Source: Darksidea phi
Lineage: Eukaryota > Ascomycota > Dothideomycetes > Pleosporales > Lentitheciaceae
Direction of reading: 5' to 3'
NCBI GenBank assembly: GCA_030770425.1
Contig: JASJFT010000020.1
Span: 186,001 to 250,000 of the forward strand
Length of the DNA stretch: 64,000 nt
Each line of letters begins with the position of its first letter. The first letter of the stretch is position 1. The translations under genes were made by a program, and so were the position numbers. The notes under the pieces were generated by a model. The model was not told the DNA's origin, searched no databases, and worked only from the letters and a program-made list of their open reading frames with translations. Positions 1 through 11,958 of this stretch are shown here, one piece after another.

Positions 1-895
1 GTATCTACAATCTGGGTAGAAAACCAATCTCTCGGTATCATACCCTTAATTCGTAAGTACCATACAGCCCCATAGTTTGGGCATAGCTACAACCCTATCG
101 CACCCGGTCCACTCTGCCAGTCTGGTGCCCACTACTGATGTTGGTGGCATCATGATCCTCTCAGAACCTGGAACCGGCCATGCAAAAGCTGAAAGTTTTC
201 ATGGAGATGTCTATAAGCCTAGAGATGTATTAGACTGGATAGATATACGTACTTTTACGTTGCTTACCTTAGCCCCTGATCCGCTCAGCGCCCCAGTTGG
301 TTTGGTTCAGGAATACGAGTATCGTTGACAACTGCCTTGCTACCTCTTTGGAGACTAAGAGCGGGGCTCTGCAGGATCTTGATACAGTACTTGTTAGTCT
401 AGTTACACGTAATCTAGCTTAGCAGATAGATGTTTGCATTCTTAACTGGCGGCGAGGTGAGAGAATCAAGCCCCATCCTAGTCGTCGCGCCTTGTTGCTC
501 CTCTGGCACATGCTCTTGAAGCCTAGCAACGGCGTGAGCAAGACCTTGCACAATGCAGCGACTATAAGCCTGACGCTGGCAGCTGCTTTTTCCAACCAGT
601 GGTATGTGAATGAGGAATGATAACAGAGCCATTGTTGCAGGCTCATGTTAATGTTTGTCTCAGTTACAAAACGTTTTCAATCTCTGTTCTGATCTAGTCA
701 TTATGTTTCAGAATCTCGTTACCCTGTCTTTCCTCTTTATTCCCTGTTCTTGCTCATCTTCCAAGCTCCGAGCCTTAATAGGAAATTTGATGGACCTCAT
801 TCCTCTGTAGATGTCGTTTCACTGGCTCTAGTAGAGGATTCGGACCGTCGGTATCGTAGTTACCCAGAGTGTCCCTGCCTATGTCGTCAATATGC
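1..895. other. Intergenic, no gene seen
   Basis: Only short ORFs under 85 codons on both strands, none with recognisable domains, signal peptide or splice logic. The last part lies downstream of the DUF6536 gene stop and would hold its 3' UTR. No tRNA or repeat was noticed. Confidence 0.5.
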
Positions 896-3343
896 TCAGC
901 CAGCATACATCATACCCTTCTTCGGAAATTCCACCTCTTTTGTCGAGAACGCACAATGCCCCACACCCTCCGCATTTACACCAACAACGCCCCATTGAAG
1001 CTTCTCCCTCGCAGCCGTATGCCCATCAACTTCGTTGTCTCCTAGATGACAAGCCGCACTTATCGCTGCGCTGCAACTCCCTACGAGATTCATACCCCGC
1101 TTGTAGGGTACAAAACCAAAGCCGATGATTGCAACAACCATCAAAGACCCCAGAATTATGATGGTGAATATGGCAATGGGCGAATAGCCGCACGATTTCC
1201 AACTCTTTGTAATATGCTCGGTTCCATTCCAATCGTAGACGTCTATGGCCACTAGGAATATGCTCTGCGAAACGAGCCAATGCAAAATACCGCTAAGTGC
1301 CATGAGCGGCAGCGCGAAGCGATAGGGTAGTTGCAAGAAGTAAGTCGAGCGTTGAGCGCCATCGGGGGAGCGTGATACGCGCAATCCTTTCTTGTGACGC
1401 GCGTAGGTCGACCATTCGTGACCTAATAGCATGCAAGTGAATAGGCCATTGTATGAAAAATAGAGAAAGGAGAGAATTGGCTGAGCGATGTTGGCAACAA
1501 GGACGTTTTGAACCGTGTTAAGTGTTTCTCGGAACTTGATGATTGCTCGTACATCGATAGCGCCGTAGCCTAGGCGCGCGAGGCTGGGTAGAGAACGTGA
1601 TGTTCCGGTCGGCATCTGGTCAACACCATATCTGAACAGAGCTGCGATGCCAATTACAGCGATTGAGAACCTGGATTATAAGTTGACTGAATAAGACAAA
1701 TCAAGCAAGAAAGCTTACACGAGTATGGTTGTTACCCGGCGCCTGAGACTCGTTGCATCTTTCCACCGACGCTGCTCGCCCACCCACTCTCTCGCGCCCA
1801 TGGGAAAGTGGTGTTTGTATTTTTTGACGTCGTGTACGGAGAGTAGACACGTGTCCTTCGTAGTAGGATCCTTGTTCTCTAAAAAACACGCCACTGCATC
1901 TCCCATGGTCATCAGTGGCTCCTCCTTGGTTCCAAAAGCGGTATAGAAAATTATAATTGCCTTCAATAGATTGAGAAGAGTGACCAAAATGGCGATCGAA
2001 GGAAGGTAGTGTAGCTTGCAACGCTGTTCCGCACGTTCGCTGAGGCAATAGTCGACAGGAATTCCAGATACTATCCACATACCCGGTGCGTTCTTGAGCT
2101 CATTAACTTGGGTGGTACAAACACCCTGTGGCAGACCCATGCATATCCAACCTGGGATAGAGACAGACGTTAGCGAATGTGCTGCGTGATTTTGGTCTTC
2201 AACAAAACAAACGTCAAGTACAATACCATGACATAAGCACAAACGCACTCTACCAAGCAAGCGTGTGTAGATTTTTGTTCTGGTACTGTTCTCCTAACGC
2301 GAACTAGACTCTTATCCATAATTCATTCTGACTTACCATATATCCATGACGCTTGAACGTCATATCTCCAATCAACCGCATAAGATAGTATGGCATGGAC
2401 ACGCTTGCCGTCGGACTCGCTCGATGGTGGGAGCTTGTCGTCATGCGTGACTAAAAGCACGTTGCGTCTTTTAGTTTGTAGCATCTGGGCGTACTTCTCA
2501 ATACAGTCTGCGTTGGATAGTCGATCGAGCGTATTGTCTTTTGCTTTTTTCCACATCATGCGGATAGGTTCTTTGTATGTAGAAAAGTCATCGCAGCCTA
2601 AGCAATCTGCATCTTCTATGAAGGACTGACTGACAGAGATAACGTAGTAATCGTTGATCGAGGTGGAACTAAAGACTGCTGAGTTATAGCTAGTACAAAT
2701 TAATACTCGGGGATGCGAGGGAGGGGAAAATTATCAAAACTCACAACAGATGCAAAGGGAGAGACGAGAGCCCAAGTAGGAGCCACAATAGACTTCTCTT
2801 TCGGCTGATTCGTGTTAAGTTGTGGATACTGGGTACCCCGATGTCCAGCCAGACCCGCTTTGCGTGTGCTTTGTCAACTTCCTTTCGCGTCGGTGCGGAC
2901 AAGCATTGCATGCAATAGTTGCTCGAGCTAAGCAGTACCGTGCTCAGGAGATTAATGAGCAGATGAAGTGCCCTATTGATCTTGTCGACTTTGTCGCAGT
3001 CACCCTCATATAACACGTTGCCATTGGATTTGCCGTGAACGGAGCCCCAGATTGTGACAACAAGGTTGATGAGAAAGACGATAGAAGCCGAGAGAGCACA
3101 ATTGATAGCGCCAAATCGCCATCCGGATCTCCATGGCTTTGATTTCCGGGGATAATCGTGGGACTCCTTGGTGTCAACAAGGGCGATGTCGCTAGTGTAG
3201 CGAGATTGATACGAAGTATCCTCCGCGAACCCAGACGAAGTGGAGTAGAATGGTCGGAGCTCGACTGATTCCGTATCATTCGACTGCGATCGTTGGTATC
3301 GAAATCTTCCGACTCCAAGGCGTTGAGCGCCACACTTCCACAT
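896..3343 (-). CDS. DUF6536 family multi-pass membrane protein
   Basis: A fungal membrane protein of unknown biochemical role. Recognised from exon 1 (2745-3343): a GWR-start helix, then the family block with NYCMQCLSAPTRKEVDKAH and WLDIGVPS before a hydrophobic helix ending SSLPLHL. The C-terminal exon (896-1670) has the family ending with CSAAISAACH, WGVV and VGHCAFS. Introns at 2700-2744 (LPLH-LFYNSAVFSS joins well) and 1671-1718 are clear. Between about 2152 and 2336 the model is less certain: a CTAAC/polypyrimidine/CAG acceptor sits at 2152 and a donor at 2336, perhaps with a tiny exon between. Several transmembrane segments flank the loops. The start at 3343 is the first methionine in a long open exon; the N-terminal 70 residues are polar and could be cytosolic. 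A 134-base tandem repeat lies about 95 bases upstream. Family assignment is from memory of conserved blocks; function is unknown. Confidence 0.85.
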
Positions 3344-3437
3344 GCTTATGATGTTGGATAGTCGCAGTCAGAAGGTGGGTAATGTGAGGCAATTGCAGCC
3401 AGGCAGATGCGCAGATGAAACTCTTTGTAAGGAACCG

Positions 3438-3697
3438 AACTCTACTGTCGCCCGCCGGGCATAGGTTTAAATCTAAGCCAGATTCCGGCCCCCAGCTGCC
3501 TAACGGAGGCGGTACAAGAGGACTGCATGTATGGGGAACGCACACATACCGTAAGAAACCGCCCCCACTGTAACTCTACTGTCGCCCGCCGGGCATAGGC
3601 TTAAATCTTAGCCAGATTCCGGCCCCCAGCTGCCTAACGGGGGCGGTACAAGTGGACTGCATGTATGGAACGTGCACATACCGTAAGAAATCGCCCC
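3438..3697. repeat. Two tandem copies of a ~134-base unit
   Basis: Unit 1 starts at 3438 and unit 2 at 3572 with AACTCTACTGTCGCCCGCC; both run through GGCCCCCAGCTGCCTAACGG and end near ACCGTAAGAAA. They differ by only a few substitutions and small indels, so duplication is recent. Reverse-strand frames give the same short peptide start from each copy, which is a shadow of the repeat. The unit contains TGTCGCCC, which recurs (as is or inverted) near 3940 and 4010, so it may be the edge of a mobile-element remnant. Not matched to a named element. Confidence 0.8.
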
Positions 3698-4678
3698 GAT
3701 GGCGGATCGCCTGACAGGGGCGGCCCTATCCACTGTGGCCCGGAGCAAATGTCTGGATTTACAGTTGGAGTATATTTTGCAAGGCCATGAGGACATTAGG
3801 AGTATTTACACAGTAAGGGTGCTGTATGCAGTACTGCTATTAGGGTTTAACAAACACTGGTTACAGCTAAGAGGGCAATTTATGGAACTGTTGGATCAAC
3901 ACGATTCGGGAGGCTCGCAAGAGAAGACATTTTGTGTATCTCTGTCGCCCTTTTCTGTGTCGTTCCGCAAGTCTCAGACGAGGCGACGCTGACTACTCGC
4001 TCGGACAACGGGCGACAACAAGGCGTTTTTCGAACCGGGAAGTTGGACTGCGGTAGAGGCGGAGATTGTCGAACAGCGACCTAAGGCGTTATATATGGTC
4101 CTGTACGAATCTATGCGCAGATAGCTAAAATGTGATGAGTTACGAGGTGGACTCTATGCTGCTATTTGCGAGCGGGGCGACTTCCTACCGAGTTCCACTT
4201 TATGCGTTTGACTTCGGGAGCACTGATGGCAAGGCAGCGCGCCAAGTTTAGCGGGGAATTGGGGCCAAGCTTGGTAGATGCCGGTACAAAGAGCTATCAT
4301 TGGCTCAAAAATGAATGTGCCACCTAGGCTGGTAGCTAGTACAGAATTTACAGCGTTAACGGCGCAAGGCCTTATAATTATGGGTTAAAAAAGTTTGGTT
4401 GACTCGTATACGCACTTGACGGCCTTGAATTCAGTTAGCTGAAATGATAATTACTAGAGGCAGAAAGAGGTAGTGCTACCCTTTTGTAATTGAGCGTTCA
4501 GGACAGCGTAGACCGTCTCTACACAGCAGATAGCGTTGACGTTTGCAGCAGTGAACTGCACCTTGAGCCTTTACCGGGCGGTATGGCGAATTGTTCATCT
4601 TTTCTATCTTCACTCCGATGAGTCATAAATACATGCCTTGAAACTGCGAATTCTCACATACGTTCGCCAGTTTCATCC
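3698..4678. other. Intergenic, possible mobile-element remnant
   Basis: No supported gene. A 97-codon plus-strand frame (3699-3992) begins inside the second repeat unit and resembles no family I know. The shared TGTCGCCC words at 3581, 3940 and (inverted) 4010 hint at a decayed element spanning roughly 3438-4020. 4250-4678 shows nothing further and contains the 3' flank of the CCT gamma gene. Confidence 0.35.
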
Positions 4679-6477
4679 CTAATCATCTCCCCCTCCCCCA
4701 ATAGGGCCCGATGCCTGTTTCGCCGCCTTCGCAGCAACTATATCGTCCACCCTCAACAACAGACACGCGCTCTCGACTGCGGTCTTCACGCTTTGTTCCT
4801 TTACAGCCATCGGCTCCCACACTCCAAACTGTTTCATATCCACAACCTTGCCAGCGTCGCCATCAATGCCCCATGTACTTCCATTGTGCTCTCCATCCTC
4901 GTAGCCTTCCGCATGCTTTGCGCGGAGCTGGGTGAGCACCTTGATAGGGCTGTTACCTGAGTTCTGGATGAGTGTGCGGGGAATGACTTCCATGGCTTCA
5001 GCAACGGCTTTGTAAGGCCATTGCGCGACACCCTCTACTTGCTTCGCTCTCCTCTCTAGGCCGACGGCAACTGCCATTTCGGTCGCGCCACCTCCAGGGC
5101 ACAGTTTTGGATTCCAGATGACGTTTCGCGCGACGCCCATGGCATCGTGGAGGTTGCGCTCTATCTCATTCAAGATGTCTTTCGAGGGGCCGCGAAGCAG
5201 TATCGTGCAGGCTTTGGGGTCTTTGCACTTGGTGAGGAACGTGAAGTATTCGTCGCCAATCTTTGAAATCTCAAAAAGACCGCACTGAGTGCCAATGTCC
5301 GACGCGGCAGCTGAGAAAACAGAGTTTACGATGGTCGCGCCCGTTGCTCGTGCAATACGGTTGTTGTCTGTCTTGCGCACCCGTCGAATAGCAGTGATGT
5401 TGTGCTTGACGAGGAAGTGTTGCGCGAGGTCTGTACGCATTAGTCACGGAGCAATGATAACCGAGTATTACAAACCTACCACTGACGCCCTTCTCGGTGA
5501 TGACCAAGTCAGGCTTGAGCTCAATGATGGAGTCGCACATGGCTTTGACCTGCTCCTCCTCAATCTGCAAGATGCGATTCCAGTCCTCTTCTTTACTGAT
5601 CTCGATGTTCGTCTGGCTTTCGCCTTTCTTGTACTCCAGAGGGCAGTCCAAGAGCAAAACCTTGGGATTCTCTATTCTCCGCCTCATCTTGGGATGTGTA
5701 ATGTCCTTGTTCAGCATGACGCCATCTAGGACTTGGCTGTCTTCAATCTGCCCTCCAGGGATCTTCTCAATGCGGGCGTAGCGCTTGATGTCGACCTCCT
5801 TCTTCTCACTTCCTACATCCACTGATACTGTCCGCACGGCTTTCAGTGCCAAGTTGCACATCAGTTCCGACCACCGCGAGACAAACTTTGTGCCAATGGA
5901 AGCGTTGATGAGCTGGTACATGGCTTCGTCGTTGTTGATGTCAACGTCCACCGCAATCTCGTCAATGATCTCGAGGGCATCGGCAAGAGCGCGCTTGTAC
6001 GCTTGGATGATGACGACGGGGTGGATGTTACGCTCGAGCTGGGGTAGAGCTTGGGCAAGCATTTCACCGGCTATATGGGTGTCAGTATTGATTCTGTGTA
6101 ACATACGGCATGCTGTACCTAATATTATGACCGTGGTCGTACCGTCACCGACCTCTTCATCTTGTGTGCGGCTCAGCTCAATCATGCTCTTCGCTGCCGG
6201 GTGTGCCACCTCAATCTCTCGCAAAATAGCATGGCCGTCGTTGGTAAGGACGATGCCGCCCATGGGGTCGAGCAGCATCTTGAGCATAGCCTTGGGACCT
6301 AGGCATGATCGGATGATGTCTGCGACCGTCTTAGCTGCTGTGATGTTGGAGAGCTGCGCTTTGCGGCCGAATTGCCGCTCCCCGCCGGGCGTCTGCGTGT
6401 CTGTCGTGCTGTCAATCGCCTGCCAAAGCTTCCTGGAACCGCCAAAACATACTCATAACAACTACAGGGGCCTGCAT
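4679..6477 (-). CDS. T-complex protein 1 subunit gamma (CCT3)
   Basis: Subunit of the cytosolic chaperonin TRiC/CCT, which folds actin, tubulin and other proteins using ATP. Four exons: 6453-6477, 6119-6400, 5480-6070 and 4679-5430; they sum to 1650 bases (549 residues), the normal CCT length. The start gives MQAPVVVMNTQTPGGERQ, matching fungal CCT gamma. Visible group II chaperonin motifs are LGPKAMLKMLLDPMGGIVLTN, the GDGTTTVIIL nucleotide-binding loop split by the 48-base intron, and LCPGGGATEMAVA with EVIPRTLIQNSG in the C-terminal equatorial domain. The first intron acceptor is the second of two nearby CAGs; only that one keeps frame. It is divergent from the gene at 7138 and shares a promoter region with it. 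No sign of damage. Confidence 0.97.
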
Positions 6478-7137
6478 GTTGGCTGCGCGAAGGTTCTTCA
6501 GCTACAAAAAAAGAGAATAAGTGCGGGGGAAGGCAAAGCGTGGGTATCTGCGGGTGCCTTGCAGCTCTGCGTTTACTCCACCAAAAAACGCGTCGAGCCC
6601 GCCGAGCAGTTTCTCCGTCTCCGCGCGGGACCTGCCGCAATAAGTGATGAGTAAGCAGGTAACACACGTGATCAATCTTGGCACGACTGGTCCCTGCCTC
6701 TTTCGGTTCCTCGCTTATTGGCAAAACGCGCCATACCAACCTTGGGATCGCCGGACCCGCATTCGCGCTCCAGCGCCCAGCCACTCACGGGACCTGGTGC
6801 GGAGCTTACAAGAGTGCCCTCTCGCGCCCTCCATCTCTCTTCCACTACACCCATCTTTCCCTCACCTTGCGCCTACCTCAGCCTCACTCTCTTTCTCACT
6901 GTGAGCCCTTCCACACCTCAATTAGTCGTTCATCTACCGTATCTCTATCTCATCTTTCCACACCACCATCCTCGCGCGCATCCCACTCTGCCGCCGTAGC
7001 CATCTTCATCCATCTTGTCGTCGCCAAGCGTGACCGTGACTGCTAGTCGCAAGCCTTGTCGTCTGCTCAGTACTGTAGCAGATTCTGTATCACTGAACAC
7101 TCTTTCCCCTGCTTTAACTACTAAACACACAGTGACC
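6478..7137. promoter_or_regulatory. Divergent promoter region, CCT3 / 7138 gene
   Basis: About 660 bases separate the two divergent start codons, so both promoters must lie here. From about 6830 to 7010 the plus strand is strongly pyrimidine-rich (runs of CTC, CCTC, TCTTTC), a common feature of fungal transcription-start and 5' UTR regions, here belonging to the rightward gene. No TATA box was identified with confidence. Confidence 0.55.
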
Positions 7138-8055
7138 ATGGGTCTCAACTACTACGCCTCGTCGCCCACCGTGGTGCTCCCGCCCCAGCAAGCACACGAC
7201 TATTTCGCTCCCAACCAGCGCTCTCACTCACCGGGTACTTTCCGCCCCAAGTATCCCACTCCGCCCTCGCTCAACTATTTAGCTGCCGTGTCCAATGCCA
7301 CAGCTGGGCGGAAACGATCCATCGCCGACGTCGACGACCCAGAAGAGAACCAACCAGTCGGGACAGTCGTCACGCAAGTACCTGCGAAGCCCAAACCAGA
7401 ACCCATCTATGGCCCAGGGATGACGCTCATCTACCCGGATGAGCCTGGCTTCAGCATTGCCGCCGAATCGCAAACCGGCACCTGGTGCGAAGAGAAGAAT
7501 GAAATCGAAGAGAAGGCTCCAGCCGTCCGACCTGTTGCCGTGTCGCGCAAGTCGCAACGAATGGACTCAGCGACCAACATCACCATCCCATCTCTAAACG
7601 ACATGAACGCTCAACAGTCTGAGAGCGTCATCGACGACAACGGCAACACCATTGAGACACTCATCGCATCTCTCGGCGTAGGCTGGAAGAACGTCATGAC
7701 CAACCCATTGCTACGCGACGCCGCGCGCGCCTACTCACGCGTCATCGAGAACCACTTCGATCTGTCCGATGCCCTTGTCATGCTCGAGAAAGAATCATTG
7801 TCAGCCTATCTCGTGCGCGCGAAGCAACACGGTGTGCAAGGCTACTGGCTCTTCTCCGATAGCCTCCAATGGTGCCAGCTCGTTGGATGGTCTTTGGAGC
7901 GAACAGTACACAACCTCATGGCTGGCCCTGTCCCTCAAGTCGAAGGAGAACGCATCAATGCGCGTCAGCGGACCCCGTCAGAGCCCGCGACTCCACCGGC
8001 GCAACCCCTGGAGATGCCTGTCGCCGTTGCTGACATTGACGCGATGGAAATGTGA
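7138..8055 (+). CDS. Conserved-looking fungal protein, unknown function
   Basis: A single uninterrupted exon of 305 codons. I prefer the ATG at 7138 (context GTGACCATGG) to the upstream in-frame ATG at 7015, because the extra N-terminal residues derive from the pyrimidine-rich leader and look non-coding. The N-terminal half is proline- and serine-rich and likely disordered, with a KRSIADVDD acidic/basic patch. Around residues 175-260 there is a more ordered, helical-looking part containing SVIDDNGNTIETLIASLGVGWKN and a tryptophan pair (GYWLFSDSLQWC). No catalytic motif, signal peptide or membrane helix is visible. Codon choice resembles that of the neighbours. No function is proposed. Confidence 0.8.
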   Translation: MGLNYYASSPTVVLPPQQAHDYFAPNQRSHSPGTFRPKYPTPPSLNYLAAVSNATAGRKRSIADVDDPEENQPVGTVVTQVPAKPKPEPIYGPGMTLIYPDEPGFSIAAESQTGTWCEEKNEIEEKAPAVRPVAVSRKSQRMDSATNITIPSLNDMNAQQSESVIDDNGNTIETLIASLGVGWKNVMTNPLLRDAARAYSRVIENHFDLSDALVMLEKESLSAYLVRAKQHGVQGYWLFSDSLQWCQLVGWSLERTVHNLMAGPVPQVEGERINARQRTPSEPATPPAQPLEMPVAVADIDAMEM

Positions 8056-9784
8056 CGGACCTCTTCGCTCCACTACCCCTCTTCCTTTCTGTCCCTCTCC
8101 TTCTACAGCCTGTACGGCAACGGATTCTTTCGGCTCATCTTCGCATCTACCCTGCTTCGGTTTCTCTCGGTTGGTCTTAAAGGGAATTCGGCGTCTGGCG
8201 GTGGATTTGGATCTGCCCACTGCGAGGCGGATACCTTTGACCCCATGTATTTTAGCTCTGCTCTCTGCTGCGACAGCTTTGATCGCCTATCTGCGGTCGC
8301 ATCGCGTGTGCTCACATACTAAACCAAAGCACTAAACAATCAAAAGCAATATTATTAGATTCTGAGCTCACGCGAATCGTACTCTTGTTTCTTCGCGCAG
8401 ATGCCGCGATCGCACCAGACGGGCCGTCCAAGCACCTGATTAGGCCGAGGTCATGCGCCGGGCAATCGCGAACACGAAAAACCGCGCGCCGCTTCTTCCG
8501 CTAGCCTCTTCGCAATCCAACTATCACCACGACAACGGACTGGATTGAGAACGTTGCGGTAGTTGCCTCCGCAACTTCGCATACTTGTACGGCTTGAGTA
8601 GGATCAAGTTTTGTCTACATAGATCCCCCGAGTTTCACGTCTGCGCTTCACGTGGTAGCAAGAGGCATACCCCGTTAAGAAAGGACGCATATGTACTAGC
8701 ACTCGCCTGCGCATATAGGCATTGAAGGTTATTAGGATGTGCAAATCACAGAATGGAACATCGGAGCGAAAAGTTTATCCATTAGCGTCTGTTGAGACTG
8801 TTTGATGTAAAAGGCATCTTTTCAAGCGACACCTGGCAGGCCTCAGAGTTGGGGTCGTGCAACCGTCACTCACAATCTGTCCACAAGTGAGATGCTCGCA
8901 TTGATGGGCCGTTGGTGCCACTGCAGGCGCAGCTGCTGCACGTTCAAGGGGTCGTCTGAGATTCATCCGAAGGACGCCCACCACTAACTCACTTCGAGCG
9001 ATCAGCTGAGTGCTAGCGGAAACTGCGATACGACATGAGCTGTGTTAACCATCCTCGAAATCATGAAGACATGTTCAATGCGACGCATGGAGCGGGCGCT
9101 GCAGACGAATATCTGCTCTGGTGCTAGCGAACTACTTCTCATATTCGTAGCCCAATTAGAGTCGCACCGCATTATTCGACGTGAGAGAGACCGCCTCCAA
9201 CAGCGTCACCGAAACACTCCCCTCGTACGAGGCCCAGCAATTCAATGCTTTTCTTGGAGCCGCCGCGGCGAAAATCTACCACGGTTACACAGTTGCGAGC
9301 CGGCAATAGTCCAAACCTTCCTAGCCAATTGTTCCATCACTGCCGATCGCATCTAACGGAGGTTTGTTACTGCCATCCTACGTAGTGAATACCGAGTTGA
9401 GCTGGCGCAGCGCATCCCAGATCCAGTAAGCTGACGAACAGCTGCAACAATGCCACCGCCCGATAAGCTCTGGTGCCAAGGTGATTCGCTGACTGGCCAA
9501 GGCAGTCGAAATGCTTCAGTTGGATGCTAGGCTTTATCTGGTTAACTGGGCGAGCTGCTCGGCCTTTTCTAGAAGGCTCAGCCCAATGATGTACTGGCGG
9601 ATTGCGTAAAGGGGTGGCTTGTGAAGGCAAGTTGCGAGATATATAGCAGTGAAGATTCTACATGAGTTTTGTTATCGCAGCTATCCAGTTTACCTTTCAC
9701 TCGTCAGTACCTTCAGAGATTCGTTCTTTCTTTCACTACCTGCACCGCTTTCCTCCCTTCTTCTCGACATCCCGTTTACAAAAC
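8056..9784. other. Intergenic, with a decayed reading frame near 9130-9640
   Basis: No intact gene. Plus-strand frame 1 from about 9190 reads like protein (SYEAQQFNAFLGAAAAKIYH, later ARLYLVNWASCSAF) but is broken by several TAG/TGA codons. This suggests an old gene relic that I cannot assign. The rest (8056-9130) includes the 3' flank of the 7138 gene and nothing else supportable. Confidence 0.3.
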
Positions 9785-11019
9785 ATGAGCGCTGCGCATC
9801 TCGTGGTACGGAAGCTCTTCGATGGTGACGACGACAATAATACCTCAAAAGCCGTCTGTCCTGTAGAAGATACTCATGGCCCAGGTATCGTCCCATTCGT
9901 TGGAAATCTCTCCTTCCACTCCTTCGCCTCGATCCTCTCTGGCGCCTGCGCAGCAGCAAGTCTACTCATCACCCTTGCCGCCGTTCTTCTCCACGCCTTC
10001 AACTATTCAAATCCCGTACAACAACGTCAAGTCATACGCATACTTCTGCTAGTACCTTGGGTCGCCATTTTCGCTTTCCTCATCGTATGGCAGGATGGTG
10101 CTGGAGAGTACCTGGTGGAATCAGTGGACTTTGGTTGTGCCATTGCGATATCGGCGTTCCTGTTGTTGATGTGTGATTTTGTTCTTTCGAACAAAAGGGG
10201 CTTCGATGAGCTGTTTGGAGCAGGCTCTAGTAGAAGGGGACAATTTGCGGGCGAAAGTCCAGTGTGGTTGAGGGTATGCTCTACCCTGGTAACTTATTCA
10301 ATATGCGACTGACATGTTCGACAGCGCGCGTGGTACATGGTGCTTCAATTCATCCCGGTTAGCATCATCATCTGGGTTACAACGTGCATCACGATGGCAG
10401 CAGGCGTCTACTGCGCAGCATCGAACAGTATACACTTTGCACATATCTGGGTCGCTGTCTTTAAGATGATCTCCACGACCTTGGCTCTTCTTGCTGTCTT
10501 CGGGTTTTACAAGCGGATGAAGACCTATCTAGCGCCGCATAAGGTCGTCCTCAAGTTCTTCGCATTCAAGGGCATCATCGGCCTCAACGTTCTACAAACA
10601 GTACGTCGTCCATATCTCACTCTTCTTTCCGATTCTCTCCTAACACATCACAGTTCGTACTCAACATCCTCGTCGGCAACAAGACCATCACGCCCTCTAA
10701 ATACCTCACCTACCACGACATCAAAACCGGCCTCCCCTCGCTCATCCTCGCCTGCGAAATGCCACTATTTGCCATCCTCCTCGCTGTCGCCTTCCCCGTT
10801 TCCGTGTACAAGGGCGAGCAGCGAGGAGCCGCAGCTGGACCTATAACGGCAGCTGTCGAGGCATTTGATCTGCGAGATTTGGCAAGTGCGTTCGTGAGAG
10901 GGCCTATGCGGTTGCTCAGAGAACAGCAATGGGGAATGGAGCGACAGAGTAGTTTTCCTTTGAGTGCGGATGAGGGAGCACAGCACGTGTATCAGAGTGG
11001 AGGGGTGGTAAGGGTTTAA
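9785..11019 (+). CDS. Ost-alpha / DUF300 family membrane protein
   Basis: A multi-pass membrane protein of the organic solute transporter alpha (DUF300) family, which in fungi is thought to act at endomembranes or the vacuole; substrate unknown. Three exons (9785-10273, 10325-10600, 10654-11019) sum to 376 residues, in the family range. About seven hydrophobic helices are visible, starting with FASILSGACAAASLLITLAA. The family-like segment KVVLKFFAFKGIIGLNVLQT bridges to FVLNILVGNKTI across the second intron, and a CEMPLFAI helix follows. The C-terminal 70 residues are polar and probably cytosolic. The start at 9785 follows AAAC and precedes an acidic run DGDDDNN; an upstream in-frame ATG at 9662 would add an unlikely leader. 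Confidence 0.85.
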
Positions 11020-11958
11020 ACGAAGGTGCTTGATGGGCAAGAACTCCGATAATAGTATATAAAGTATCAGAGTTGGCTGTATATTTCATTTCGGTGCAAA
11101 AACCTACTGGCATGACCTTGTGTCTCTTCTTAAGGTCTAACATTCTGTCGTAGTACTGATGACGCTTTACCCATCGAGGCCAGTCAGCAAGTGCAACACG
11201 CCCTACTGCGCTTGTAGCACTTATTTGATACCCGTTCAACACCTGATTCTTGAGTATTCGGCATTCTCTACGCCTTTCGATGCCGCGAAACGCACATTAG
11301 ATAACCGATTCGAAAGATTCACGTATTCAAAAGTTCAGGAGTCCAATCAATCGATGCTACCATACGGCGACACCAAGACTATCATCAAAACGCCAAGTAG
11401 ATCTGCCGAGCTGGCGGACATCGATGACGAAGCCGTTCTCGTCTTGCTCTTAATCTCATTGCATAGCAGTATGGTTGAAACTAGGATGGAAAAATAGTTT
11501 ACGAGACTTGACGGGTACAAAAAAAGCGCGTGGAGAGCACATTGCGCATGAAAATTTGCCGCGGTGCTCGGTTTTCTGGTCTCGTTGTCAGAACTATGCT
11601 CAGGACTTCTCTTTTGCCTCATTTCGTCGCTTAGTCCAGGGCGTGGTTGGAGAAGGAGAAGGAATGAAGACTGCATGAGGTACAAGGTGGTAGAAGAAAT
11701 AGGGTTTTGGTTATTTACCTAGGGCATGGTACCATAATTACACTAATTGTGCTCCTGTTAAAGCACGCTTCGGTCGCAAATGGCGAAAAAAACATTTTCA
11801 ACGCGGAAAGTGTAAGTAGCGAAATTACATTTTTCACCGTACAACTGTCGCCCTAGCGAACCATTCCTATGCTCACATCGAATCGTCTTGAGGTAATTGT
11901 CACCACAGCCATACAGCAAAACCTACCTCTCTTGCCACGTAAGGCATAGTCAACGACC
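11020..11958. other. Intergenic, no gene seen
   Basis: Short overlapping frames of about 110 codons occur on both strands (11159-11497 and 11347-11685) but show no family resemblance and overlap each other. An AT-rich stretch lies at about 11700-11830. Confidence 0.4.

Noticed and set aside
5785..6654. 289-codon plus-strand frame
   Set aside because: Antisense to CCT gamma and spans its introns and promoter; no domain.
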